Below, one piece after another: positions 1-11,051 of a stretch of DNA of 19,583 bases. This DNA comes from an uncultured Oscillospiraceae bacterium (GTDB lineage Bacteria > Bacillota_A > Clostridia > Oscillospirales > Oscillospiraceae), in assembly GCA_900769845.1 (NCBI GenBank), contig CAAGIF010000071.1, forward strand, positions 1 through 19,583. The letters are read 5' to 3'. How positions within the stretch are numbered: the stretch's first letter is position 1; each line of letters starts with the position of its first letter. Made by a program: the position numbers and the translations under genes. The notes under the pieces were generated by a model that saw only the letters and a list, made by a program, of their open reading frames with translations, searched no databases and had not been told where the DNA came from.

Positions 1-1331
1 CAGACCCAGAGAATGGGGTGAATCTCCTTTGCCTTGCCACGGCATAGCTTGACGATGCAGTAGAAAATGAAGCCGAATGCGATGCCATAGGAAATACTGT
101 AACACAGCGCCATGAATACGCTTGCAAAGAATGCGGGGATCGCTTCGTCCAGATCGGTCCAGTTCACATCCTTAAAAGAGGAGATCATCAGAACGCCAAC
201 CATCACCAGCACAGGCGCGGTGGCGGCGGAAGGAACTGCGCTGACAAAGGTGGCAAAAAATGCGGAGAGTGCGAAGCACAGGGATACCACAACCGAGGTC
301 AGACCGGTTCTTCCGCCTGCGCCGATGCCTGCAGCGGATTCCACAAAGGTGGTGGTGTTGGATGTGCCGAATAATGCGCCGATGGAGGTGGCGGTTGCGT
401 CGGCAAACAGCGCTTTATCCAACCGAGACTTGAAGCCTGCGCCGCTGTCCATAGCCTTTTCATCCTCTTCGCTGAAGATGCCGCTGCGGCGACCGGTGCC
501 AATAAAGGTGCCGATGGTATCAAAAGTATCGGTGATGCTGAATGCAAAAATGGTAATCAAAACCAGGGGCAGTTTGGAAAGTTCGGTAAACAGGGAAGCG
601 ATGCCGCCTTCCCGGAAGATCGCCAGGAAAGTGCTGGGCAGTGCCTGACAGGCTTCCGTAAAACTGACGGTATCTGCCATTTTTGTGACGCCAAAGGGAA
701 TGCCGATCAAAGTGGTAACAATGATGGAGATCAGCATAGCGCCCTTGACATTCAGGAGCATCAGCACAGCAGTAATGGCAAGGCCAGCCAGGAAGACCCA
801 CAAAACAGGTTGATTCAAAGTCGCCAGCGCCGGAACCCCTGCGCTGAACTCGACCAATCCCACATTGAGCATGCCGATGTAGGCAACAAACAGTCCAATA
901 CCGCCGCCGATGGCATTCTGCAAGCTAAGAGGAATTGCCTTGATGATGTATTTCCGGACTTTCGTCACGGTGATCAGAATGTTGATCAGCCCGCAGATGA
1001 ACACCATGGAAAGCGCCTGCTGCCAGGTGAAACCCAGACCGAAGCATACCGTATAGGTGAAAAATGCATTCAGACCCATGCCGGGTGCCTGGGCATAGGG
1101 GACGTTGGCAACCAGTCCCATGATCAGTGTGCCGATGATAGAGGCGATGATGGTGGCAAGGAATACGGCACCCCACTCCATGCCTGCCTGGGAGAGGATA
1201 TTCGGGTTGACGAACAGGATGTAGGCCATGGCGAAGAAGGTGGTAAGACCTGCTATGATCTCGGTTTTTATATTGGAACCTGCTTTTGTAATACCAAAGA
1301 ACTTATCCAGCGGTGTGTTTGGTTTACTCAT
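1..1331 (-). CDS. NCS2-family purine (hypoxanthine/guanine/adenine-type) permease, 3' end cut by window edge
   Basis: Inner-membrane nucleobase:cation symporter of the NCS2 (AzgA-like) family, expected to import purine bases. My reverse-strand translation begins MSKPNTPLDKFFGI and stays open for about 443 codons to the window edge. It shows the family's N-terminal FFAMAYILFVNP segment, the helix 8 signature ITDTFDTIGTFIG, and downstream GTSNTTTFVESAAGIGAGG followed by RTGL, which is diagnostic of this subfamily. Hydrophobic segments run throughout. The last readable residues (KEIHPILWV) match the start of the usual final helix, so perhaps 15-20 residues are missing. The start is an ATG at 1331 with an AGGAGG site a few bases upstream. 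The gene follows asnS but a terminator separates them. I found no purine riboswitch or clear promoter in the short upstream gap. Substrate choice among purines cannot be read from sequence. Confidence 0.93.
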   Translation of the reverse strand, partial: MSKPNTPLDKFFGITKAGSNIKTEIIAGLTTFFAMAYILFVNPNILSQAGMEWGAVFLATIIASIIGTLIMGLVANVPYAQAPGMGLNAFFTYTVCFGLGFTWQQALSMVFICGLINILITVTKVRKYIIKAIPLSLQNAIGGGIGLFVAYIGMLNVGLVEFSAGVPALATLNQPVLWVFLAGLAITAVLMLLNVKGAMLISIIVTTLIGIPFGVTKMADTVSFTEACQALPSTFLAIFREGGIASLFTELSKLPLVLITIFAFSITDTFDTIGTFIGTGRRSGIFSEEDEKAMDSGAGFKSRLDKALFADATATSIGALFGTSNTTTFVESAAGIGAGGRTGLTSVVVSLCFALSAFFATFVSAVPSAATAPVLVMVGVLMISSFKDVNWTDLDEAIPAFFASVFMALCYSISYGIAFGFIFYCIVKLCRGKAKEIHPILWV

Positions 1332-1414
1332 ACTTAGCTTCCTCCTTTATGAAAAATAGGGATGATTCCGCTTCGCTTCGCTTACAAAAAAGTTTATGTG
1401 CAGGTCATTCAGTT

Positions 1415-1457
1415 ATACCCCAAAAGAAACAGGCACGCCGGAAAATCGGCGTGCCTG
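1415..1457 (-). terminator. Intrinsic terminator downstream of asnS
   Basis: On the minus strand an 11-bp perfect stem (1447-1457 with 1430-1440) closes a 6-base loop and is followed by TTTCTTTTGGGG. It lies 6 bases after the asnS stop codon, so it should end asnS transcription before the permease gene. Confidence 0.85.
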
Positions 1458-1462
1458 AAGTA

Positions 1463-2854
1463 TTAAAGTTCGCAGTTACCCACGGTTCTGGGGAAGGGAA
1501 TCGCATCGCGGATGTTGCCGATACCGGTCAGATACATGACCATGCGCTCAAAGCCCAGACCGAAGCCTGCATGACGGGCAGAGCCGTACTTGCGCAGATC
1601 CATGTAGAAACCGTAATCTTCCGGATTCATGCCCAGCTCTTCAATGCGGGACTTGAGGATTTCATAGCTGTCCTCACGCTGGCTGCCGCCGATGATCTCA
1701 CCGATGCCGGGAACCAGACAGTCCATAGCGGCAACGGTCTTTCCGTCGGGATTCAGCTTCATGTAGAAAGCCTTGATCTCCTTAGGATAGTCGGTGACGA
1801 AAACAGGGCGTTTGAAGACTTCCTCGGTCAGATACCGTTCGTGCTCGGTCTGCAGGTCACTGCCCCAATGAACGGGGTAGTCGAACTGATCATTCCGCTT
1901 TTCCAGAATCTCGATAGCCTCCGTATAAGTGACACGGCCGAAATCGGAGTTCATCACATGGTTCAGCCGCTCCAGCAGCCCCTTATCCACAAAGGAGTTG
2001 AAGAAATTCATTTCCTCGGGAGCATGCTCCAGCACATAGGAAATGATGTACTTGATCATATCCTCAGCCAACTGCATATCGTCAGCCAGATCCGCAAAAG
2101 CGATTTCCGGCTCGATCATCCAGAATTCAGCAGCATGACGGGTGGTGTTGGAGTTTTCCGCCCGGAAAGTGGGGCCGAAGGTATAGATATTGCGGAATGC
2201 CATGGCGAAGGTCTCGCCGTTGAGCTGACCGGAAACGGTCAGATTGGTGGGCTTGCCGTAGAAATCCTGAGAAAAATCGATGGTGCCGTCTTCCTTCTTA
2301 GGCACATTGTTCAGATCCAGTGTGGTGACCTGGAACATTTCGCCTGCGCCCTCGCAATCAGAACCAGTGATCAGGGGTGTGTGGACATACACAAAGTCCC
2401 GATCCTGGAAGAACTGGTGAATTGCCATAGCTGCCAGGCTGCGGACGCGGAACACAGCCTGGAAGGTGTTGGTCCGGGGACGCAGATGCGTAATGGTACG
2501 CAGAAATTCCATGGAGTGCCGCTTGGGCTGCAGGGGGTAATCACCGGTGGAGGGACCCTCCACAGTGACGGTCTTGGCCTGGATCTCGAAGGGCTGCTTG
2601 CTTTCGGGGGTCAGAACCACAGTGCCCTTGACGATCAGCGCAGCGCCGATATTGATCTTGGAGATCTCCTGGAAATTCTCAATGGAATCGTTATAAACCA
2701 CCTGAACGGGATTGAAGTAAGTACCGTCAGACAGCATGATAAAGCCAAACTGTTTGCTGGGACGGCGATTACGCACCCAGCCGCCGATCTCAATTTCCTG
2801 ATCGGCATATTTGGCGGTGTTTTTAAACAAGTCGCGCATGGTGATAAGTTCCAT
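1463..2854 (-). CDS. asnS: Asparaginyl-tRNA synthetase
   Basis: Class IIb aminoacyl-tRNA synthetase that charges tRNA(Asn) with asparagine in the cytosol. The 463-residue product has the usual length. Residues about 15-115 form the OB-fold anticodon-binding domain ([19 protein letters not shown], then [11 protein letters not shown]). The catalytic domain follows, with the AsnRS-type [20 protein letters not shown], class II motif 2 ([21 protein letters not shown] region) and motif 3 near the C terminus ([15 protein letters not shown]). The [10 protein letters not shown] block separates AsnRS from AspRS. The ATG at 2854 is preceded by GAGAGG. The gene has its own promoter about 35 bases upstream and its own terminator, so it is probably monocistronic. 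No T-box leader fits in the short gap upstream. A long open frame on the opposite strand is a shadow. Confidence 0.97.
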   Translation of the reverse strand: MELITMRDLFKNTAKYADQEIEIGGWVRNRRPSKQFGFIMLSDGTYFNPVQVVYNDSIENFQEISKINIGAALIVKGTVVLTPESKQPFEIQAKTVTVEGPSTGDYPLQPKRHSMEFLRTITHLRPRTNTFQAVFRVRSLAAMAIHQFFQDRDFVYVHTPLITGSDCEGAGEMFQVTTLDLNNVPKKEDGTIDFSQDFYGKPTNLTVSGQLNGETFAMAFRNIYTFGPTFRAENSNTTRHAAEFWMIEPEIAFADLADDMQLAEDMIKYIISYVLEHAPEEMNFFNSFVDKGLLERLNHVMNSDFGRVTYTEAIEILEKRNDQFDYPVHWGSDLQTEHERYLTEEVFKRPVFVTDYPKEIKAFYMKLNPDGKTVAAMDCLVPGIGEIIGGSQREDSYEILKSRIEELGMNPEDYGFYMDLRKYGSARHAGFGLGFERMVMYLTGIGNIRDAIPFPRTVGNCEL

Positions 2855-2888
2855 AATGGTTTCCTCTCTTCCTGGGAAAATATAGATT

Positions 2889-2917
2889 AGTATACGCCAG
2901 TTTGGGAGATTTTACAA
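2889..2917 (-). promoter_or_regulatory. Sigma-A-type promoter for asnS
   Basis: Minus strand: TTGTAA (2912-2917), a 17-base spacer, then TATACT (2889-2894). The inferred start site leaves a short leader of roughly 30 bases before the asnS ATG, too short for a T-box or other large regulatory RNA. Confidence 0.75.
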
Positions 2918-2961
2918 GAGGGAATATGGTTTTTTGTTGGAAATATTCAAAAAATCCGCGA

Positions 2962-3507
2962 TTATTGTTCGCTTTCAAGACGGACGATCCTGGGAGTGTG
3001 CCCCATGGCGGGAATAATTTTGGTCATAAGATCTTCTGTGCGAAGACGAAGAGAAGATGTGTTGATACACGGATGACATCCAATATAATCTCCGTTCAAT
3101 AAATCATCGTCAATTAAGAGTTGTACCGCATCATCTTTATCATTCATCAGTCCCAACACACTAAGGGAACCGGGAGTAATATCCAAATATTTCTCCATAT
3201 ATTCAGGCGCAGCAAAAGAGAGACGAGAGGTCCCTATTTGATGGGAAAGGTCCTTTGTTTTAAATACTTTATCCCCGGGAATCATCAAAAGGTAAAATGC
3301 GGTATTCTGACGATTGCACAGCAATAAATTTTTGCAAATTGTTGCATTGAGAACCTTATCGACCGCTTCGCAAGCTTCCATAGTCATAGCGGCCTCATGA
3401 TCGATTCGCTGATAAGAAACTCCCAGTTCATCCAACAGATCATAAACTCTGATTTCTTTTTCCAGTCTGCCGCTACAATCAGCAGGACGGCCTTGAACCA
3501 GTTCCAT
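2962..3507 (-). CDS. YbaK/PrdX-type aminoacyl-tRNA deacylase (prolyl-tRNA synthetase-associated domain protein)
   Basis: Stand-alone protein of the YbaK/ProX editing superfamily (PrdX/ProXp group). Members hydrolyse mischarged tRNA, typically Ala-tRNA(Pro), in the cytosol. The 181-residue length fits. Visible family features are ICKNLLLCNRQNTAFYLL (about residues 57-74; the Lys is the conserved catalytic-site lysine of the family), the RLSFAAPEYMEKYLDITPGS block, GLMNDKDDAVQLLIDDDLL, and GCHPCINTSSL near residue 145, which corresponds to the family's substrate-pocket loop. The ATG at 3507 follows GGAGGT with 8 bases between. It has its own promoter, between the atp operon terminator and the gene. 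Its place next to asnS suggests a translation-quality theme but not a shared transcript. The exact tRNA substrate is inferred from the family only. Confidence 0.85.
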   Translation of the reverse strand: MELVQGRPADCSGRLEKEIRVYDLLDELGVSYQRIDHEAAMTMEACEAVDKVLNATICKNLLLCNRQNTAFYLLMIPGDKVFKTKDLSHQIGTSRLSFAAPEYMEKYLDITPGSLSVLGLMNDKDDAVQLLIDDDLLNGDYIGCHPCINTSSLRLRTEDLMTKIIPAMGHTPRIVRLESEQ

Positions 3508-3542
3508 GGTGGAATACCTCCATACTTTATAAAATCTTCGTT

Positions 3543-3571
3543 AGTATATCACAGGATATTACAAGGGGCAA
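3543..3571 (-). promoter_or_regulatory. Extended -10 promoter for the YbaK/PrdX-type gene
   Basis: Minus strand: TTGCCC (3566-3571), 17-base spacer, TATACT (3543-3548), with TGA directly before the -10 hexamer (extended -10). It starts essentially where the atp operon terminator ends. Confidence 0.65.
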
Positions 3572-3608
3572 GAAAATTCTCCGGTTCTGTAAGAAAACCG
3601 GAGAATTT
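3570..3608 (-). terminator. Intrinsic terminator of the ATP synthase operon
   Basis: A 13-bp perfect stem (3574-3586 with 3596-3608) with a 9-base loop begins 4 bases after the atpC stop codon. On the minus strand it runs into a T-rich tail (AATTTTCTTGCC). The arm is rich in A:T pairs at its base, so it may also work weakly in the other direction. Confidence 0.85.
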
Positions 3609-3612
3609 GCAT

Positions 3613-6291
<2,679 letters not shown>

Positions 6292-6306
6292 GTCGGGCCT
6301 CCTCCC

Positions 6307-7824
<1,518 letters not shown>

Positions 7825-7842
7825 ACTGTCCCTGCTTTCTAA

Positions 7843-8382
7843 TCAGAGTACGGTGTCCTTCAGCAAATCCCGGACGGCATCCAAGCGGTGGGATACCGTA
7901 TCATCCAGGCGTTTGCCGTCATAGTCCAGGCGGACACCGCCCAAACATGCAGGATCCACCTTGTTTTGCAGGCTGACCTGCTTGCCGGTGATCCGGGAGA
8001 GCTTGCCGGTGAGCTTTTTCGCCTGTTCTTCGGTGAGAGGAACGGCGGTAATAGCGGTCACGGGCAGGATGCCGTTGTCCAGGTTATACTGATGCTCAAA
8101 AGCGTGGAAGCACTGACTAAAATGCTTCATATAACCTTTTTCAGTCAAAATCTTCAGGAAATTCAGCACATATTCGTGCACCTTTCCCCGGAAGCTGTCG
8201 TCCAGAATTCTGCACCGCTCCTCCTTGGAAAGGTTGGGAGAAGACAGCAGCCTGATAAAATCCGGTTCCTGACGGAAGCTGCGATCCAGAACGGAAAGCT
8301 CCTCCAGGATCCGCTTTGTCAGCTGTTCCTCCAGCGCAAGAGTATACAGCGCTTCACCATAAACACTTCCGATCTGGGTCAT
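7843..8382 (-). CDS. atpH: F1Fo ATP synthase delta subunit
   Basis: Peripheral-stalk subunit that ties the b dimer to the top of the F1 head. The product has 179 residues, the usual size. Family features are the N-terminal helical domain opening YGEALYTLALEEQ, the SPNLSKEERCRIL turn, and the C-terminal LTGKLSRITGKQVSLQNKVD region followed by GGVRLDYDGKRLDDTVSHRL. The ATG at 8382 overlaps the atpF stop codon by 4 bases (ATGA), indicating coupled translation. It is next to atpA in the usual order. Confidence 0.95.
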   Translation of the reverse strand: MTQIGSVYGEALYTLALEEQLTKRILEELSVLDRSFRQEPDFIRLLSSPNLSKEERCRILDDSFRGKVHEYVLNFLKILTEKGYMKHFSQCFHAFEHQYNLDNGILPVTAITAVPLTEEQAKKLTGKLSRITGKQVSLQNKVDPACLGGVRLDYDGKRLDDTVSHRLDAVRDLLKDTVL

Positions 8383-8879
8383 AGCTGCTCACCCAATTCC
8401 TCAATAAAGCTGTCAATAAGCTTCTTCTGGTCTTCCATCTGCAGTTCCCGGCCTACGACCTTGCCTGCGATGGCAAGGGACAGATCTGCAATCTCATCCT
8501 TTGCATCATTGATGGCCTTTTTCTTCTCCAGCGCAATATCCGCCGCAGCCTTGTCCATAATGGCTGCTGCGTCGGCATTTGCCTGGCGGATGATCTCTTC
8601 CTCGCGGCTTTGACCCCGGGCAACGGCCTCCTTAACCAAACGCTCACTGGTCTGCTGGGCAGCAGCCAGCTTCTGCTGGTACTCGGCTTCCATGGCCTGG
8701 GCCTGCGCCTTGGCGGAGCCGGCATCAGCATACAGATCGTCGATTTCCTTTTGCCGGCTGTCGATCATGTTTTTGACCGGAACGAACAGAAATTTTGTGG
8801 CGACAAAGAGAAGCAGCAGAGTGTTCAGCAGAACAAACAGCGCAGTCCAGAAATTGATGCCAATAAAACTTTCAAACAC
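8379..8879 (-). CDS. atpF: F1Fo ATP synthase b subunit
   Basis: Peripheral-stalk subunit: one N-terminal membrane helix (about residues 9-32, hydrophobic Leu/Phe run) followed by a long, charged, Ala-rich helix that dimerises and contacts delta. The 166-residue length is typical, and the RQKEIDDLYADAGSAKAQAQ stretch begins the family's dimerisation region. The start codon is GTG at 8879, chosen because AAGGAG lies 8 bases upstream and the N terminus MFESFIGINFWT fits the family. A 42-base gap separates it from atpE. Only one b gene is present (no b'). Confidence 0.95.
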   Translation of the reverse strand: MFESFIGINFWTALFVLLNTLLLLFVATKFLFVPVKNMIDSRQKEIDDLYADAGSAKAQAQAMEAEYQQKLAAAQQTSERLVKEAVARGQSREEEIIRQANADAAAIMDKAAADIALEKKKAINDAKDEIADLSLAIAGKVVGRELQMEDQKKLIDSFIEELGEQL

Positions 8880-8921
8880 TTGCTTTGCTCCTTTCTGTGA
8901 AAATGTGGAAAGGGCAAATAA

Positions 8922-9230
<309 letters not shown>

Positions 9231-10133
9231 TTACGCCGCATCTTCTGCTGTCTCAGGCTCCGGGCAGGAGCCGGCAATATAAACCATGCTCAGCAGAGTG
9301 AAGACCAGAGCCTGAACAAATCCGGAAAATACATCAAAGTACACGGAAAGAACTGCCGGGATTCCCAGGGACAGGATCGGAACACCGGAGAGGATTCCCA
9401 ATGCCTGCAAAAGTCCAAAAAGACCGATGACGCAGGTAATGCCGCCCAGAATCTTCCAAACCAGCTTGCCCTTCTTTTGTCCAAGCAGGAACAGCAGCAC
9501 GCCCAGGACGATTAATGCCGCACCCATAAACCAACCGAAAGAAGCGATGGCATTGAGCACAACGGAAGACAGCAGGGCAAAAGCGGTGTACAGAATAGAT
9601 GTGATCACGCCGCCGCCGGCAACATTGCCGAAATGACGGAACGCCATGGAAACGGGCTGGGCGATCTCGGAAACGATGTTCATGGGGGTCATAACAACGA
9701 TGGGTTCGGTAAAGCCCTTCAGCCATCCCACGAAACCGTTATTTTTTATATTATTGTACCAGATAATGACACTGACCATAATGGACCAGGTCAGGGTGCA
9801 GCTCAGATCCGCGGTGACAGACCGGAGGAAACCGGTCAGACCAATGAAGGAACCACAGATGCTGCTCAGGAAAATTGTGCCCATAAAAGGTGCCCAGTGA
9901 ATATTATGGGGGCCCATGGCGCTTGCTGTCAGATCGTAGATCATGGAAACACCCTTTTCTACAAGCACCTGGATTCCGGATGGACGCTTCCGGAGATTCT
10001 TTCCCAGCCGGATGCAGGCGAAGACGAGCAGCGCCGTTACGATCCAGGAAGAGACGGTGGTCTGGGTGATGGGGATGCCACCGAAAATCGGAATGGTGAA
10101 ATATACAAATGCACCATCAACACTTACATTCAT
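9231..10133 (-). CDS. atpB: F1Fo ATP synthase a subunit with an apparent internal two-helix insertion
   Basis: Membrane stator subunit forming the ion half-channels beside the c ring. The product has 300 residues, longer than most Bacillota a subunits (roughly 220-250). The essential Arg is R166 in SMAFRHFGN, and the conserved C-terminal helix is GFVQALVFTLLSMVYIA with Gln274. R166 and Q274 are 108 residues apart, against 42 in E. coli (R210 to Q252). The extra stretch holds two hydrophobic segments (about 198-218 and 226-249) joined by the basic turn GQKKGK. The position of E. coli Glu219 is Gly175 here. The reading frame is intact. The ATG at 10133 overlaps the atpI stop (ATGA), with AGGTGA upstream. 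Family identity is certain; the meaning of the extra segment is not. Confidence 0.95.
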   Translation of the reverse strand: MNVSVDGAFVYFTIPIFGGIPITQTTVSSWIVTALLVFACIRLGKNLRKRPSGIQVLVEKGVSMIYDLTASAMGPHNIHWAPFMGTIFLSSICGSFIGLTGFLRSVTADLSCTLTWSIMVSVIIWYNNIKNNGFVGWLKGFTEPIVVMTPMNIVSEIAQPVSMAFRHFGNVAGGGVITSILYTAFALLSSVVLNAIASFGWFMGAALIVLGVLLFLLGQKKGKLVWKILGGITCVIGLFGLLQALGILSGVPILSLGIPAVLSVYFDVFSGFVQALVFTLLSMVYIAGSCPEPETAEDAA

Positions 10134-10534
10134 GCGTTACTTTCACCTGGCTTTCTGAAGAATTCTCCAATGGTGATAATGGGGCGTACAAAGACAAGGG
10201 GCAGAACCAGCGCAATCACATTGCACAGGCCGCTTCTGGCAAAGGCGAATAAAACCAAAAACAGAACGACCATTCGCACCAGATAGGAGACACGGACCAA
10301 AACTTGTCCGCCTTTGACATCCTGTTTTTCCGCTTTATCTGCCGCCATCATGGCAGACACAGCCATGAAGAAGAAATTGAGTACGGCGGCAGCGCCGCCC
10401 ACTGTGGCGCCAAGCACCACTTCTTTGCTGAAATTTCCCAACAGGGCAAAGATACCCACCATGGCAGCGGAGCAGATCACTTCGCCGATCAGCACCATGG
10501 CAGATTCTTTTAATACATAGTTACGGGAATCCAT
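10130..10534 (-). CDS. atpI: AtpI-like ATP synthase accessory membrane protein
   Basis: Small membrane protein of 134 residues with four hydrophobic segments (about 12-33, 38-62, 81-101, 105-121), the layout of the ATP synthase I family encoded ahead of atpB in many Bacillota. In other bacteria AtpI is linked to c-ring assembly, notably of Na+-type rings, and with AtpZ to divalent cation (Mg2+) transport. Sequence conservation is low in this family, so the call rests on size, topology and position. The ATG at 10534 has AAGGAG 7-8 bases upstream. It ends in a 4-base overlap with atpB and starts 14 bases after atpZ. Confidence 0.8.
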   Translation of the reverse strand: MDSRNYVLKESAMVLIGEVICSAAMVGIFALLGNFSKEVVLGATVGGAAAVLNFFFMAVSAMMAADKAEKQDVKGGQVLVRVSYLVRMVVLFLVLFAFARSGLCNVIALVLPLVFVRPIITIGEFFRKPGESNA

Positions 10535-10548
10535 GATTCGCTCCTTTG

Positions 10549-10809
10549 TTATTGGTGGTCGTTAAAGGAAACGCCTGGAGATTCGTTATCCTTTTTCTTA
10601 TTCTGGCTGAGCTTCTCCATAATCCGAAGAGATGCGCGGAAGCCCTGAACAGCGCTGATCAATCCGATGGCGATACCCAGAAGAACGATCCAGGTTCCCA
10701 TATCAAATCTTTGCTGCAGCCATACCCCGAGCAGGGTAAATCCTGCAAGAGGGCAGGCAACCGTTAATCCCAATTGGGACAGCCATATAATCAGATTGAG
10801 ATCCCGCAT
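10549..10809 (-). CDS. atpZ: AtpZ-like ATP synthase accessory protein, first gene of the atp operon
   Basis: An 86-residue protein with two hydrophobic helices (about 7-30 and 39-57) separated by a short loop containing LQQRFDMGTW. This is the usual AtpZ hairpin with a G-x-x-L-x-x-x-F-D turn, followed by a charged C-terminal tail (MEKLSQNKKKDNES). AtpZ proteins precede atpI in Bacillota operons and have been connected with c-ring assembly and Mg2+ supply. The ATG at 10809 has only a modest site (GCGGTGA). The operon promoter lies about 45 bases upstream. Assignment depends on topology and position. Confidence 0.8.
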   Translation of the reverse strand: MRDLNLIIWLSQLGLTVACPLAGFTLLGVWLQQRFDMGTWIVLLGIAIGLISAVQGFRASLRIMEKLSQNKKKDNESPGVSFNDHQ

Positions 10810-10852
10810 AAGTCACCGCTTTCCGCATATTTCCCACAATACACTATCTGCC

Positions 10853-10913
10853 ATTATACGATTTTTTCTTGCCAGATTCAATGGTTAATATGTAAAAATT
10901 CTGGTAAATTTTT
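10853..10913 (-). promoter_or_regulatory. Main promoter of the atp operon with A/T-rich UP-like tracts
   Basis: Minus strand: TTGAAT (10876-10881), 17-base spacer, perfect TATAAT (10853-10858). Directly upstream of the -35 are A/T tracts (10894-10900 and 10907-10913, AATTTTT and AAAAATT) spaced like an UP element for the RNA polymerase alpha subunit. The leader is about 40 bases. It drives the ten-gene operon ending at the terminator near 3570. Confidence 0.8.
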
Positions 10914-10975
10914 TCGATCAAACAGACAAAAGCCATACAGCAGATACAAACCGGGGAAAAACTTTTTAAAAACAC

Positions 10976-11004
10976 TTTTCATTTTTCCACTTTTATTGTA
11001 AACT
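10976..11004 (+). promoter_or_regulatory. Weak candidate promoter for recD2-comF-mreB
   Basis: TTTTCA (10976-10981), 17-base spacer, TAAACT (10999-11004); each hexamer matches 4 of 6 consensus bases. It is the best-spaced candidate upstream of recD2 in the A/T-rich gap shared with the divergent atp promoter. The remainder of that gap (10810-11051) shows no other feature I can support. Confidence 0.3.
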
Positions 11005-11051
11005 ATCCCAAAAGGAACATTACAGTATTTTCGGAATTGGAGCGAAATATC

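Noticed and set aside
112..1337. Plus-strand open frames within the first 1.3 kb
   Set aside because: The minus strand carries a continuous NCS2 permease with its family signatures; the plus-strand frames have repetitive, non-protein-like composition.
1332..1429. Purine riboswitch or promoter upstream of the NCS2 permease
   Set aside because: I looked for the conserved purine-aptamer core and for sigma-A hexamers with proper spacing and found neither in this short leader.
1313..2890. 525-codon open frame on the plus strand opposite asnS
   Set aside because: It mirrors asnS almost exactly, has no family resemblance or ribosome site, and asnS on the other strand has complete class II synthetase motifs. 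It is a codon-bias shadow.
2940..2961. Possible terminator after the YbaK/PrdX-type gene
   Set aside because: Only a 4-bp GCGA/TCGC stem precedes a T run on the minus strand. Too weak to call; read-through into asnS is possible.
2855..2961. T-box leader upstream of asnS
   Set aside because: The promoter leaves only about 30 bases of leader, and no T-box core sequence is present.
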